From assembly GCF_012911845.1 (NCBI RefSeq), contig NZ_JAAXCU010000030.1, positions 62,001 through 126,000 on the forward strand: DNA of 64,000 bases. Reading direction: 5' to 3'. Both the position numbers and the translations under genes were made by a program. A model generated the notes under the pieces. That model worked only from the letters and a program-made list of their open reading frames with translations. It was not told where the DNA came from and searched no databases. This document shows, piece after piece, positions 7,247 to 14,698 of this stretch; position 1 is the stretch's first letter, and every line of letters begins with the position of its first letter. The stretch is from Bacillus sp. RO2. Its GTDB lineage: Bacteria; Bacillota; Bacilli; Bacillales; Bacillaceae_I.

Positions 7247-9094
7247 ATGCGTAAAAAACTGAAAATAGAATTGAACGATAATGTGAAAAAGAGATTCTAC
7301 TATTCTACTGATAATGCAATTGAAAAGCCCTTTAACTGGCAACAGATGTGGCGACTGTTTTCTTATATGAAACCATATTCGAAAACTTTGCTCCCATTAG
7401 CTGTTATTACGATGTTAATTGCAACAGCTGTAAGGTTAGCAATTCCAATCATCATTGGTAAATACTTATATGATGTTGCCATCAAGCAAAAAGATATGGA
7501 TATGCTTATCCAACTAGCTCTGATTGTTTCCGTGTTATATGTCATATCCTATGGGGCGAATGCATTGAGGATACGTTGGATGAATATGCTCGGTCAAAAC
7601 GTCATTTATGATTTAAGGAAACATTTGTTCACACATGTTCAAGGACTTTCCCATCGCTTTTTCGATAAACGTTCCGCTGGGTCCATCCTTGTTCGGATCA
7701 TGAATGATATTAATTCCTTGCAAGAATTGTTCACTAACGGCGTAATCAATTTGCTTATGGACTTTATTTTACTAATTGGTATCGTGGTGATTCTATTTAC
7801 ACTAAGTCCTGAATTGGCAACAGCAATATTAATTATTTTGCCTATCATGTTCTTCATTTCCACAAGCTTGCGTAGGAAAATCAGGAGGGCGTGGCAGGAT
7901 GTCCGTATCAAGCAAGCGATGCTTAACTCTCATTTAAATGAGAGTATACAAGGGGTCCGTGTTACACAATCCTTCACGCAAGAAAGAGAGAACATGGGCT
8001 TCTTTGACCGTATTAATACCGAAAACTTTGAGTCTTGGAAAAATGCAACGAAACAGAATGCCATTTTCCGTCCGTTCGTTGAAATGACAAATGCAGTTGG
8101 TACCGCCATCCTTATTTGGTACGGAGCCTACTTGATTCAACAAAGTTTAACAGGTGGCACAAGCACGTTAACTGTCGGTGTATTCATTTCCTTTGCTTTT
8201 TACTTAGGGATGTTCTGGGAGCCGATCTCACGATTAGGTCAGCTTTATAACATGTTGCTTGTCGGGATGGCTTCTTCTGAACGTATTTTTGAATTCCTCG
8301 ATGAAAAACCAATTGTAGATGAGAAAGACAACGCAGTTCAGTTGGATTCCATTAACGGGGAGATAGAATTTAAGAATGTAGAATTTTCCTATGACAGTAA
8401 ACGTACCGCTTTGAACCGCATTTCATTGAAAATGGAAGCAGGCCAAACGGTGGCATTGGTTGGTCATACCGGATCTGGGAAAACAACGATTGCCAACTTG
8501 ATATCACGTTTCTATGATGCAACTGGTGGAGAAGTGAAGATTGACGGACATAATATCCGTGACATCTCTCTTCAAAGCCTGCGTTCTCAAATCAGTGTAG
8601 TATTGCAGGATACCTTTATTTTCTCTGGAACCATCAATGATAATATCCGCTTTGGCAGACCTACTGCAACTGACGCAGAAGTAAGAGCCGCTGCCGAGGC
8701 AGTTGGCGCGAATGAATTTATCGAGCGTCTGAAAAATGGGTATGAAACAGAAGTGGAGGAGAGAGGAAATGTCCTCTCAGTCGGGGAAAGACAATTGATC
8801 TCCTTTGCCCGCGCTTTGTTAGCAGATCCTAGCATCATTATTTTAGATGAAGCGACTGCTAGTATTGATACGGAAACGGAAGTGAAGATCCAGACGGCTC
8901 TTAAACAGCTTTTGAAAGGCCGTACCGCTATCATTATTGCTCACCGTCTCTCTACTATTCGGGAAGCGGATAACATCATCGTTCTTGATCATGGGAATAT
9001 CATGGAGCAGGGGAATCATGATAAGCTGATGGAACACGGCGGCATCTATTATCACTTGGTTAAAGCGCAGTTTACGATGCAGGACGTGAGCTGA
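7247..9094 (+). CDS. ABC exporter half-transporter, catalytic partner
   Basis: A 615-aa permease/ATPase partner of the preceding gene. An N-terminal extension of about 30 residues precedes six membrane segments (about 45-340); the ATPase domain covers about 370-610. Walker A is GHTGSGKT near 405. Walker B, IIILDEAT, keeps the catalytic glutamate, but the signature is degenerate (LSVGE near 509 instead of LSGGQ). Heterodimeric exporters of the TM287/288, BmrCD and LmrCD type share this division: one consensus and one degenerate ATP site. It starts at an ATG after GGCAGGTGA and is translationally close to its partner. Confidence 0.9.
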   Translation: MRKKLKIELNDNVKKRFYYSTDNAIEKPFNWQQMWRLFSYMKPYSKTLLPLAVITMLIATAVRLAIPIIIGKYLYDVAIKQKDMDMLIQLALIVSVLYVISYGANALRIRWMNMLGQNVIYDLRKHLFTHVQGLSHRFFDKRSAGSILVRIMNDINSLQELFTNGVINLLMDFILLIGIVVILFTLSPELATAILIILPIMFFISTSLRRKIRRAWQDVRIKQAMLNSHLNESIQGVRVTQSFTQERENMGFFDRINTENFESWKNATKQNAIFRPFVEMTNAVGTAILIWYGAYLIQQSLTGGTSTLTVGVFISFAFYLGMFWEPISRLGQLYNMLLVGMASSERIFEFLDEKPIVDEKDNAVQLDSINGEIEFKNVEFSYDSKRTALNRISLKMEAGQTVALVGHTGSGKTTIANLISRFYDATGGEVKIDGHNIRDISLQSLRSQISVVLQDTFIFSGTINDNIRFGRPTATDAEVRAAAEAVGANEFIERLKNGYETEVEERGNVLSVGERQLISFARALLADPSIIILDEATASIDTETEVKIQTALKQLLKGRTAIIIAHRLSTIREADNIIVLDHGNIMEQGNHDKLMEHGGIYYHLVKAQFTMQDVS

Positions 9095-9108
9095 GAATAA
9101 AAAATTAG

Positions 9109-9143
9109 AAAAGACATCGGTTTTTGGACCGATGTCTTTTTTG
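9109..9143 (+). terminator. Intrinsic terminator of the ABC exporter operon
   Basis: AAAAGACATCGGT and ACCGATGTCTTTT pair around a 6-nt loop, followed by TT. Confidence 0.9.
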
Positions 9144-9190
9144 TGGACGCAATTACTTAATGTTGAATGTCGGAATGCACATAGAGGGAA

Positions 9191-9285
9191 TTAATCAAAA
9201 AACGAGGGAGATTATTCAAAAAAATGGTTGAATCAGTCAAAAAACCTCTCCAATTATTCAAAAAAACAGTTCAATTTATCAAGAA
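9191..9285. repeat. Phased array of five TTATTCAAAAAA-like motifs, exact 21-bp period
   Basis: The TCAA core occurs at 9195, 9216, 9237, 9258 and 9279, exactly 21 bp apart each time. It is usually in the context TTATTCAAAAAA or TTAATCAAAAA. The array lies between the convergent ABC exporter terminator and the Xre regulator/29-aa peptide genes. No coding potential is seen; the rest of 9144-9380 holds nothing recognisable. Confidence 0.8.
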
Positions 9286-9380
9286 TCCATATATTCCCAT
9301 CGTTTAAACTTCGTTTGTGGAATAATATGTAAAAAATCTCAATAACTCCAACTAGTGCCCACTACCATACTATAATGTGA

Positions 9381-9470
9381 TCACCGATACTCAAGTTTTT
9401 CAGTAATATAGCAGACAAACAGAAAAATTGGGGCAAGGACAGCAATCAAATCGATAATATTGACATCCAT
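9381..9470 (-). CDS. 29-aa hydrophobic membrane peptide downstream of an Xre regulator
   Basis: A short reading frame (ATG at 9470, TGA at 9383-9381) encodes 29 residues. They are MDVNIID, then a hydrophobic run (LIAVLAPIFLFVCYIT) and a charged tail EKLEYR, i.e. one membrane helix. Its Shine-Dalgarno AAAGGAG lies inside the last codons of the Xre gene, and the gap between the two genes is 4 nt, so the genes look translationally coupled. I do not recognise a family. Small one-helix peptides of this kind include type I toxins and subunits of membrane complexes, but neither role is shown. Confidence 0.5.
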   Translation of the reverse strand: MDVNIIDLIAVLAPIFLFVCYITEKLEYR

Positions 9471-9474
9471 TCAC

Positions 9475-9942
9475 TCATTCTCCTTTCTGTTGCGTTGATA
9501 TTTCATTTAATCTCTCTAACGCATCCTCTTTTTCAAAAGAGCTGTACCACCGGAAATCCATTTCATCAAGAATTCTATAATGCTGACTGATGACGTTTTG
9601 CTGAAGACGAAACGCCCCTTGCATTTTTATTTCTTTCCACCATACTTTTCCGCCCATTGTCTTATCCTTTGGTGCCTCTATTTTCTCGTGTGCTATCGTT
9701 TCGATAACTTCTAATGGATCAGCACCTAGAACGGAGGATAATACTTGGCTTTCCCGGAATAAGGCACATGTAGCTGCGCAAACGGTCCAGCCTGCTGTGG
9801 TTCGGCCTTTTTCGATTTGTACTAAGGTCTTTTTGGAGATTCCCAACACTTCCGCCATCCTGTCTTGTGTATAGTTATGTTCCGTTCGTATAAGCTTAAG
9901 TTTATTTGATATTAAAGAGATAGCTTCGTCTTGATTCATCAT
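9475..9942 (-). CDS. Xre-family helix-turn-helix transcriptional regulator
   Basis: A 155-aa protein with an N-terminal Cro/C1-type helix-turn-helix. The region ISNKLKLIRTEHNYTQDRMAEVLG ISKKTLVQIEKG appears near residues 10-48 in the usual order. The roughly 100-residue C-terminal part has no family I can name. Start choice is uncertain: ATG at 9942 is 12 nt from GGAG, whereas an in-frame TTG at 9951 is only 3 nt from it. Upstream lies the palindrome GTGTAATTTTACAC, a plausible autoregulatory operator. Downstream it overlaps the ribosome site of a 29-aa membrane peptide. It is divergent from ktrC. Confidence 0.8.
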   Translation of the reverse strand: MMNQDEAISLISNKLKLIRTEHNYTQDRMAEVLGISKKTLVQIEKGRTTAGWTVCAATCALFRESQVLSSVLGADPLEVIETIAHEKIEAPKDKTMGGKVWWKEIKMQGAFRLQQNVISQHYRILDEMDFRWYSSFEKEDALERLNEISTQQKGE

Positions 9943-9973
9943 TGGGTGCAAATGCTCCTTTTTTATAATATAT

Positions 9974-9987
9974 GTGTAATTTTACAC
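9974..9987. promoter_or_regulatory. Inverted repeat GTGTAA-TT-TTACAC upstream of the Xre gene
   Basis: A perfect 6-bp dyad (2-bp centre) 32 bp before the chosen start of the Xre gene, within its likely promoter. Its size and position fit an autoregulatory site for a dimeric helix-turn-helix protein. This is inference. Confidence 0.4.
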
Positions 9988-10008
9988 TTTATTAGGAGGG
10001 AGTTCAAT

Positions 10009-10023
10009 AATTTTCTGAAAACT
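10009..10023. promoter_or_regulatory. CodY-box-like site between the Xre gene and ktrC
   Basis: AATTTTCTGAAAACT matches 14 of 15 positions of the CodY consensus AATTTTCWGAAAATT. It lies 26 bp upstream of the proposed ktrC -35 box and about 67 bp upstream of the Xre gene start. Confidence 0.5.
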
Positions 10024-10048
10024 TTTCTTATAGAAAATCATATTCAAC

Positions 10049-10076
10049 TTAAGAAAAGGTAGGATTATGGTACAAT
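10049..10076 (+). promoter_or_regulatory. Possible extended -10 promoter of ktrC
   Basis: TTAAGA (10049-10054), a 16-bp spacer ending in TGG, and TACAAT (10071-10076). The extended -10 (TGG before TACAAT) compensates for a weak -35 box. Confidence 0.45.
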
Positions 10077-10114
10077 AGTATTTATATATACCAAAGTAAA
10101 TGGGGGAAACAAGG

Positions 10115-10780
10115 TTGAAAAGAAAAGAGTTTGCCGTTATTGGTTTAGGTCGTTTTGGGGGAAGTATGGTTCAGGCATTGAGTGACGAAGGAGTAGAGGT
10201 CCTTGCGATTGATAATGACGAAGAGAAAGTGAACCAGTTTGCTAATATAGCTTCACATGCAGTGGTTGGCGATACAACGGATGAGGCAGTGCTCAAGAGT
10301 ATCGGTATCCGTAATTTTGATCATGTAATCGTTGCCATTGGTGACAATATTCAAGCAAGTATCTTAACCACTCTGATCTTAAAGGAACTGGGAGTAAAGC
10401 ATATTACGGTCAAAGCGACCAATGATTATCATGAAAAGGTATTAAGCCGTATAGGAGCAGATCAGGTTGTTCATCCGGAGCGTGATATGGGAAGACGTAT
10501 TGCCCACAACATTGTATCAAATAACGTTCTAGATTATCTGGAGCTTTCTGATGAGCATAGTATCGTAGAGATCGTTGCTAGCAGACGTTTGGATGGAAAC
10601 ACGCTGATTGATTTGGATATTCGTGCTAAATACGGAATTAACATTGTTGCAATCAAGCGGGGGAGGGATATCATAGTCTCGCCTCAGGCCACTGATCCTA
10701 TTAAACAAGGGGATATTTTGATTGTTATTGGAGCTGATACGGATATTACGCGTTTTGAGAAAAATGTGGTGGAAGATTAA
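10115..10780 (+). CDS. ktrC: Ktr potassium uptake system gating subunit KtrC (RCK domain)
   Basis: Peripheral RCK subunit that gates a KtrB/KtrD-type potassium channel; it binds adenine nucleotides and, in relatives, cyclic di-AMP. The N-terminal RCK_N domain has the Rossmann motif GLGRFGGS (residues 10-17) and acidic end of beta-2 (AIDNDE). The C-terminal TrkA_C domain spans about 140-221. I place the start at TTG 10115, 8 nt after GGGGG, giving 221 aa, the length I recall for the B. subtilis protein. An in-frame ATG at 10100 overlaps that ribosome site. No channel subunit is in this window. Confidence 0.92.
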   Translation: MKRKEFAVIGLGRFGGSMVQALSDEGVEVLAIDNDEEKVNQFANIASHAVVGDTTDEAVLKSIGIRNFDHVIVAIGDNIQASILTTLILKELGVKHITVKATNDYHEKVLSRIGADQVVHPERDMGRRIAHNIVSNNVLDYLELSDEHSIVEIVASRRLDGNTLIDLDIRAKYGINIVAIKRGRDIIVSPQATDPIKQGDILIVIGADTDITRFEKNVVED

Positions 10781-10796
10781 AAGTAGTTTAGTGTGG

Positions 10797-10829
10797 ACCA
10801 GTGAGGGGGAGACCTTGCTGGTTTTTTTT
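10797..10829 (+). terminator. Intrinsic terminator after ktrC
   Basis: ACCAGTGAGG and CCTTGCTGGT pair around GGGAGA, followed by eight Ts. Confidence 0.85.
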
Positions 10830-10854
10830 AATGGAGAATATATTTCGATTTCCG

Positions 10855-10952
10855 AAAAGTTACAATAACCTTTAAAAAAGTCACAATGATGCTCAAAAAT
10901 GTCACAATCACCATGTGAAAAGTTACAATAAACCTCCGAAAAGTTACAATAA
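10855..10952. repeat. Phased array of five AAAAGTTACAATAA-like motifs, exact 21-bp period
   Basis: The ACAAT core occurs at 10862, 10883, 10904, 10925 and 10946, exactly 21 bp apart. The surrounding context is AAAAGTTACAATAA or AAAAGTCACAATGA. It lies between the convergent ktrC and rnjA genes. Frames running through it yield only a periodic low-complexity peptide and are not genes. Confidence 0.85.
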
Positions 10953-11035
10953 TCTCATTTGTACCATAAAAGCCCGCCATCAGGGTGCAGAGAACACCGA
11001 ACTGGGACCTCATACCTTCCCAAATTACCATATCA

Positions 11036-11076
11036 AACGAAAAAACTCCCCCAAACCAAAAGTCTGGGGGAGTTCC
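11036..11076 (-). terminator. Intrinsic terminator of rnjA
   Basis: AACTCCCCCA and TGGGGGAGTT pair around an 11-nt loop; on the minus strand the stem is followed by six Ts. Confidence 0.9.
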
Positions 11077-11097
11077 TTTAACTGTTTCACCGAAAAA

Positions 11098-12765
11098 TCA
11101 AACTTCCATAATAATAGGAAGGATCATTGGACGGCGTTTCGTCTTCTCGTATAAGAACGGAGCAAGCGTATCCGTTATTTCATTCTTGATTTCAGACCAT
11201 TGTGTTGTACGGCGTTCCATGATCTTATTCAGGTGCTTGGAAATCAAAGATTGCGCGTCATTGATTAAGTCACCGGACTCTCTCATGTATACAAATCCAC
11301 GTGAGATGATGTCTGGACCGGAAGCTATGCGGAAATCCTTCATGTTAATGCTTACTACAACAACCACTAGACCTTCTTCAGAAAGGATGCGGCGGTCACG
11401 AAGAACGATGTTTCCGATATCACCAATACCATTACCATCAATGTAAACATTACCGGATGGTATTTTACCTGCTACAGAAGCTTCATCTTCGCTAAGTGCT
11501 AGAACTTCACCGTTGTCCATGATAAAGCAGTTCTCTTCAGGTACTCCACAATCAATTGCAAGCTGTTTATGCGTAATCTGCATGCGGTATTCACCGTGAA
11601 TTGGCATGAAATATTTTGGCTTGATCAAGCGAAGCATTAGCTTTTGTTCTTGCTGTCCACCATGACCGGAAGTATGGATGTCACTTAATGAACCGTGGAT
11701 GACATCAGCTCCTGCGCGGAATAACATGTTGATGGTACGGTTTACACTTAGTGTGTTTCCTGGGATTGGGGAAGAAGAAAATACAACCGTGTCACCAGGA
11801 ATGATTTGAATCTGACGGTGGGTCCCGTTGGCAATTCTGGAAAGAGCGGCCATAGGTTCACCTTGGCTTCCGGTACAAAGGATAGTGACTTTGTTTGCCG
11901 GCATGCGGTTAATTTGATTGGTTTCGATAAATGTATCTTTAGGTGCTTGGATATATCCGAGCTCTTGACCGATATTAATTGCTGCTTCCATGCTGCGTCC
12001 GAAGACTGCGACTTTTCTGCCGTGAGCTACAGCAGCTTCCACAACTTGTTGCAGACGGTGAATGTTGGATGCGAATGTAGCGAAAATCACACGACCATCC
12101 ACTTTGCGGAAGATGTCTTGGATGCTTTCTCCTACACGGCGTTCTGACATGGTGAAGTCAGGGATTTCACTGTTAGTGCTATCAGATAATAGGCAAAGGA
12201 CGCCTTCTTTTCCGATTTCGGCCATTTTTGTTAAGTTTGCAGGCTCTCCAACTGGAGTAAAGTCAAACTTGAAGTCACCAGTGTGAACAATATTCCCTTG
12301 AGGTGTTTTGACAACAACACCGTAAGAATCTGGGATACTGTGAGTGGTACGGAAGAATGTCACGGAAGTTTTACGGAACTTGATGATATCATCTTCCTGG
12401 ATTTCGATTAGTTTTGCTTTGCGCAGAAGACCATGTTCTTCTAGTTTGTTTTTGATCAGACCAAGTGCAAGCTTGCCGCCATATACCGGAATGTCTACTT
12501 CACGAAGAAGGTAAGGAATTCCGCCAATGTGGTCTTCGTGACCGTGAGTAACGAAAAGGCCTTTAATTTTTTCTTGGTTCTTTACTAAATACGTATAATC
12601 TGGAATAACATAATCGATTCCTAGTAGTTCGTCTTCAGGAAATTTGATTCCGGCATCAATTAAGATAATTTCATCTTGAAATTGGACAGCATAGGTGTTT
12701 TTCCCGATCTCACCCAGCCCGCCTAAAGCGAAGACTGCTGCTTGATTGTTTTTAACAAATTTCAT
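11098..12765 (-). CDS. rnjA: Ribonuclease J1
   Basis: Essential 5'-3' exonuclease and endonuclease of the RNA degradation machinery. The 555-aa protein has a metallo-beta-lactamase domain with HGHEDHIGG near residue 74, a beta-CASP domain (about 220-350; DSTNSE, TGSQGEP) and the motif HTSGHG followed by [10 protein letters not shown]-terminal domain completes it, and length is typical. The ATG has TTGGAGA upstream. It begins 6 nt after the rpoY stop, so the two are co-transcribed as in B. subtilis. A link to SR1P (26389-26514) is known there through GapA. Confidence 0.96.
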   Translation of the reverse strand: MKFVKNNQAAVFALGGLGEIGKNTYAVQFQDEIILIDAGIKFPEDELLGIDYVIPDYTYLVKNQEKIKGLFVTHGHEDHIGGIPYLLREVDIPVYGGKLALGLIKNKLEEHGLLRKAKLIEIQEDDIIKFRKTSVTFFRTTHSIPDSYGVVVKTPQGNIVHTGDFKFDFTPVGEPANLTKMAEIGKEGVLCLLSDSTNSEIPDFTMSERRVGESIQDIFRKVDGRVIFATFASNIHRLQQVVEAAVAHGRKVAVFGRSMEAAINIGQELGYIQAPKDTFIETNQINRMPANKVTILCTGSQGEPMAALSRIANGTHRQIQIIPGDTVVFSSSPIPGNTLSVNRTINMLFRAGADVIHGSLSDIHTSGHGGQQEQKLMLRLIKPKYFMPIHGEYRMQITHKQLAIDCGVPEENCFIMDNGEVLALSEDEASVAGKIPSGNVYIDGNGIGDIGNIVLRDRRILSEEGLVVVVVSINMKDFRIASGPDIISRGFVYMRESGDLINDAQSLISKHLNKIMERRTTQWSEIKNEITDTLAPFLYEKTKRRPMILPIIMEV

Positions 12766-12771
12766 TGTCTA

Positions 12772-12981
12772 TCATATCTCCAATACTTTAAAGTTTTCTG
12801 ATTGCTTTTCATACTCATAGAAATCCCCGGATACGGGCTGGATAAATTCTATGTTATATGGCTTGTCCTTTAATTTTCTGCGGACTTCAAATACTGCAGA
12901 TGCTTCCACATAAAGAGATTCCGTTTTTTCTCTAACAGGTGCTTCAGCTACATCTTCTTGATAATACACTTTAAATAACAT
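12772..12981 (-). CDS. rpoY: RNA polymerase epsilon subunit
   Basis: A 69-aa accessory subunit of Firmicute RNA polymerase (YkzG, RpoY/DUF1447 family) encoded just upstream of rnjA. The sequence begins [11 protein letters not shown] and contains the family-typical ETKSLYVEAS-like segment ([11 protein letters not shown]). The ribosome site is TAAGGAGAG. No domain beyond the single small fold is present. Confidence 0.93.
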   Translation of the reverse strand: MLFKVYYQEDVAEAPVREKTESLYVEASAVFEVRRKLKDKPYNIEFIQPVSGDFYEYEKQSENFKVLEI

Positions 12982-13226
12982 TGCTATCTCTCCTTAAAAA
13001 AATCTGTCTGGTCCTTCGCCTCTCCTTAGGCAGTAAGGGAAAGAGCCAGTATATATAGTTATTTTATGTAAGGGAAAAAGGCGGAAGTGTCCGTCGACCC
13101 ACTATCTTGCGTCAAGCTCCAATGCTTTTTTCCTTTACAAAAAGACAACGCGAATTTTAATAATGCTTCCTAGTAATATCCTTATAGCATAACCGGTCAT
13201 TGGCTAAAAAGCCATTATTACCCTAT

Positions 13227-13256
13227 ATTATATACGATACATCATGAAATTTCATG
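13227..13256 (-). promoter_or_regulatory. Probable rpoY-rnjA promoter with overlapping 14-bp palindrome
   Basis: On the minus strand a TATAAT -10 box (13232-13227) lies about 245 bp before rpoY. The perfect palindrome CATGAAATTTCATG (13243-13256) covers the place where its -35 box should be. The -35 itself is poor, so activation or repression through the palindrome is conceivable. The rest of 12982-13340 shows no gene. Confidence 0.35.
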
Positions 13257-13347
13257 TTTTTCCCGAAAAGAAGTGCTTTTCTATTTTCTCCAATTGAAAG
13301 GGATTAGAAACAGAGGGAGAACAAATTCATGGATAAATAATATGTAA

Positions 13348-13371
13348 GAGTCCTCCAGTTAAAGAGGACTC
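13348..13371 (-). terminator. Hairpin downstream of the 23-aa peptide gene
   Basis: GAGTCCTC and GAGGACTC are exact reverse complements around an 8-nt loop, 14 bp beyond the stop of the minus-strand peptide. The following T tract is weak, so termination is uncertain. Confidence 0.5.
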
Positions 13372-13385
13372 ATTAAAGGCAAGGA

Positions 13386-13457
13386 CTAGGCGATTGTTTT
13401 TCGTTTAAGAATGTTGTTCATTCTACGCAGTATTTTTTTTCTAAGCCTTCTTAGCAT
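13386..13457 (-). CDS. 23-aa arginine/lysine-rich peptide, family unknown
   Basis: ATG at 13457 to TAG at 13388-13386 encodes MLRRLRKKILRRMNNILKRK and then TIA; ten of 23 residues are Arg or Lys. AAGGAG lies 11 nt upstream, and a perfect 8-bp hairpin follows the stop, so the unit looks like a complete tiny gene. A cationic amphipathic peptide could bind RNA or membranes. I do not recognise it, and it could also be a chance frame in an AT-rich gap. Confidence 0.45.
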   Translation of the reverse strand: MLRRLRKKILRRMNNILKRKTIA

Positions 13458-13774
13458 AAGCGTTTCACTCCTTGTACTTTAGGTACGATCTGTTTGTTAA
13501 TAGTTAATATGCGTCAAACAGAATAAATAGTTGCTGGTAAATATACGAAATTTCAGTACATGAGGAAATGGCTTTCACATCAAAACAATATACGTAGAAT
13601 TTAGTATGGTTAACCTCAGAGTAACATATAAATGGTCTATTGGGAATAAGGCCTTTTGCTGACTGTCGTAACAACCGATGCAAAGGATAAATTTTCATTG
13701 ACAGTAAACGTTTTCTTCGTGTAGGTTAAAATAAATATTTATTTCGTTACCCTAAAATTAAGGTGGTAAGTTGG

Positions 13775-14680
13775 ATGAAGCGACTGTATGCAGCATTATT
13801 TACGTTAAGTTTGATTTGGGGCATGTCTTTTCTATTTATAAAATTACTTGTAGTGGATTTAGGGGTTTGGGGAGTTGTGTTTTGGAGGTGCATGTTTGGG
13901 GCGGGAACGCTTTTTATTTTACTTCTAATACAGAATAAATTAAAACTACTGCGTAACCTTCCAATACTGCCCATTATTTTTATTGCACTATTAAACAATG
14001 CTCTTCCTTGGGCACTTATTGCTGTTAGTGAAACATCTATAAGTAGCAGTCTGGCTTCGGTTGTAAATGCTACGACACCAATTTGGACGATTCTGATCGG
14101 CTTTTCCATCTTTTCTAGCAAAATGGAAAAAATGCAATGGATTGGTGTTAGCGTAGGTTTTATGGGAATTGTTGTTTTATTGGAGTTAAATATTCTTCAA
14201 TTGTTTCATGATAATCTCCTAGGGGTAGGAACGATGTTGGGTGCTACCATTTGCTATGGTTTTGGTGCACACCTTAGTAAAAAACATTTGAAAAACACAC
14301 CTATCACAATTATTTCATTTAGTACGCTAGCAGTCGCTGGGATCTTGTCGGGGATTATGATGGCATTGCTACAACCATCCGGTTTTATAGCAATAGGAAG
14401 CACGTCTATTATCGTATCTTTGATCGGTTTAGGGGTTTTCGGATCAGGTATAGCATATCTACTATATTATTACATGGTAAAGGAAGGCAGTGCAGAGTTT
14501 GCATCCCTTGTCACGTATATTGTGCCAATAACAGCCATGCTATGGGGTAGCCTATTATTAGGTGAAAAAATAACCCCTCATATGCTTTTTGGTTTGATTC
14601 TGATCTTTAGTGGTGTATATTTATCTTCGTATAAAACGAAAGCTAAAAAACAAAAAGTGATAAAAAATGTCACAGTCTAA
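13775..14680 (+). CDS. EamA/DMT-superfamily transporter
   Basis: A 301-aa integral membrane protein with two EamA repeats of about five helices each (about 5-135 and 150-290). This is the drug/metabolite exporter fold; substrate unknown. The start at ATG 13775 is placed 8 nt after AAGGTGG; a GTG 12 nt earlier overlaps that site. The C-terminus is a lysine-rich cytosolic tail (KTKAKKQKVIKN). The HAD phosphatase gene follows after 18 nt, suggesting an operon. Confidence 0.85.
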   Translation: MKRLYAALFTLSLIWGMSFLFIKLLVVDLGVWGVVFWRCMFGAGTLFILLLIQNKLKLLRNLPILPIIFIALLNNALPWALIAVSETSISSSLASVVNATTPIWTILIGFSIFSSKMEKMQWIGVSVGFMGIVVLLELNILQLFHDNLLGVGTMLGATICYGFGAHLSKKHLKNTPITIISFSTLAVAGILSGIMMALLQPSGFIAIGSTSIIVSLIGLGVFGSGIAYLLYYYMVKEGSAEFASLVTYIVPITAMLWGSLLLGEKITPHMLFGLILIFSGVYLSSYKTKAKKQKVIKNVTV

Positions 14681-14698
14681 AGAAGTAAGGTGATGAAA

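Noticed and set aside
9942-9951. TTG start at 9951 for the Xre gene
   Set aside because: Only 3 nt from the GGAG, too close for initiation; ATG 9942 preferred although its spacing is long.
10828-11154. Open frames on both strands across the GTTACAATAA array
   Set aside because: The encoded peptides merely repeat IVTF/SYN-type units from the 21-bp period; no ribosome site or homology.
11098-12765. Long plus-strand frames inside rnjA (and similar antisense frames in pycA, typA, ctaD and the ABC genes)
   Set aside because: They are shadows of highly expressed genes in other frames, without ribosome sites or family patterns.
13504-13698. 64-codon minus-strand frame upstream of the DMT transporter
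   Set aside because: No Shine-Dalgarno before its ATG, AT-rich composition, no recognisable pattern.
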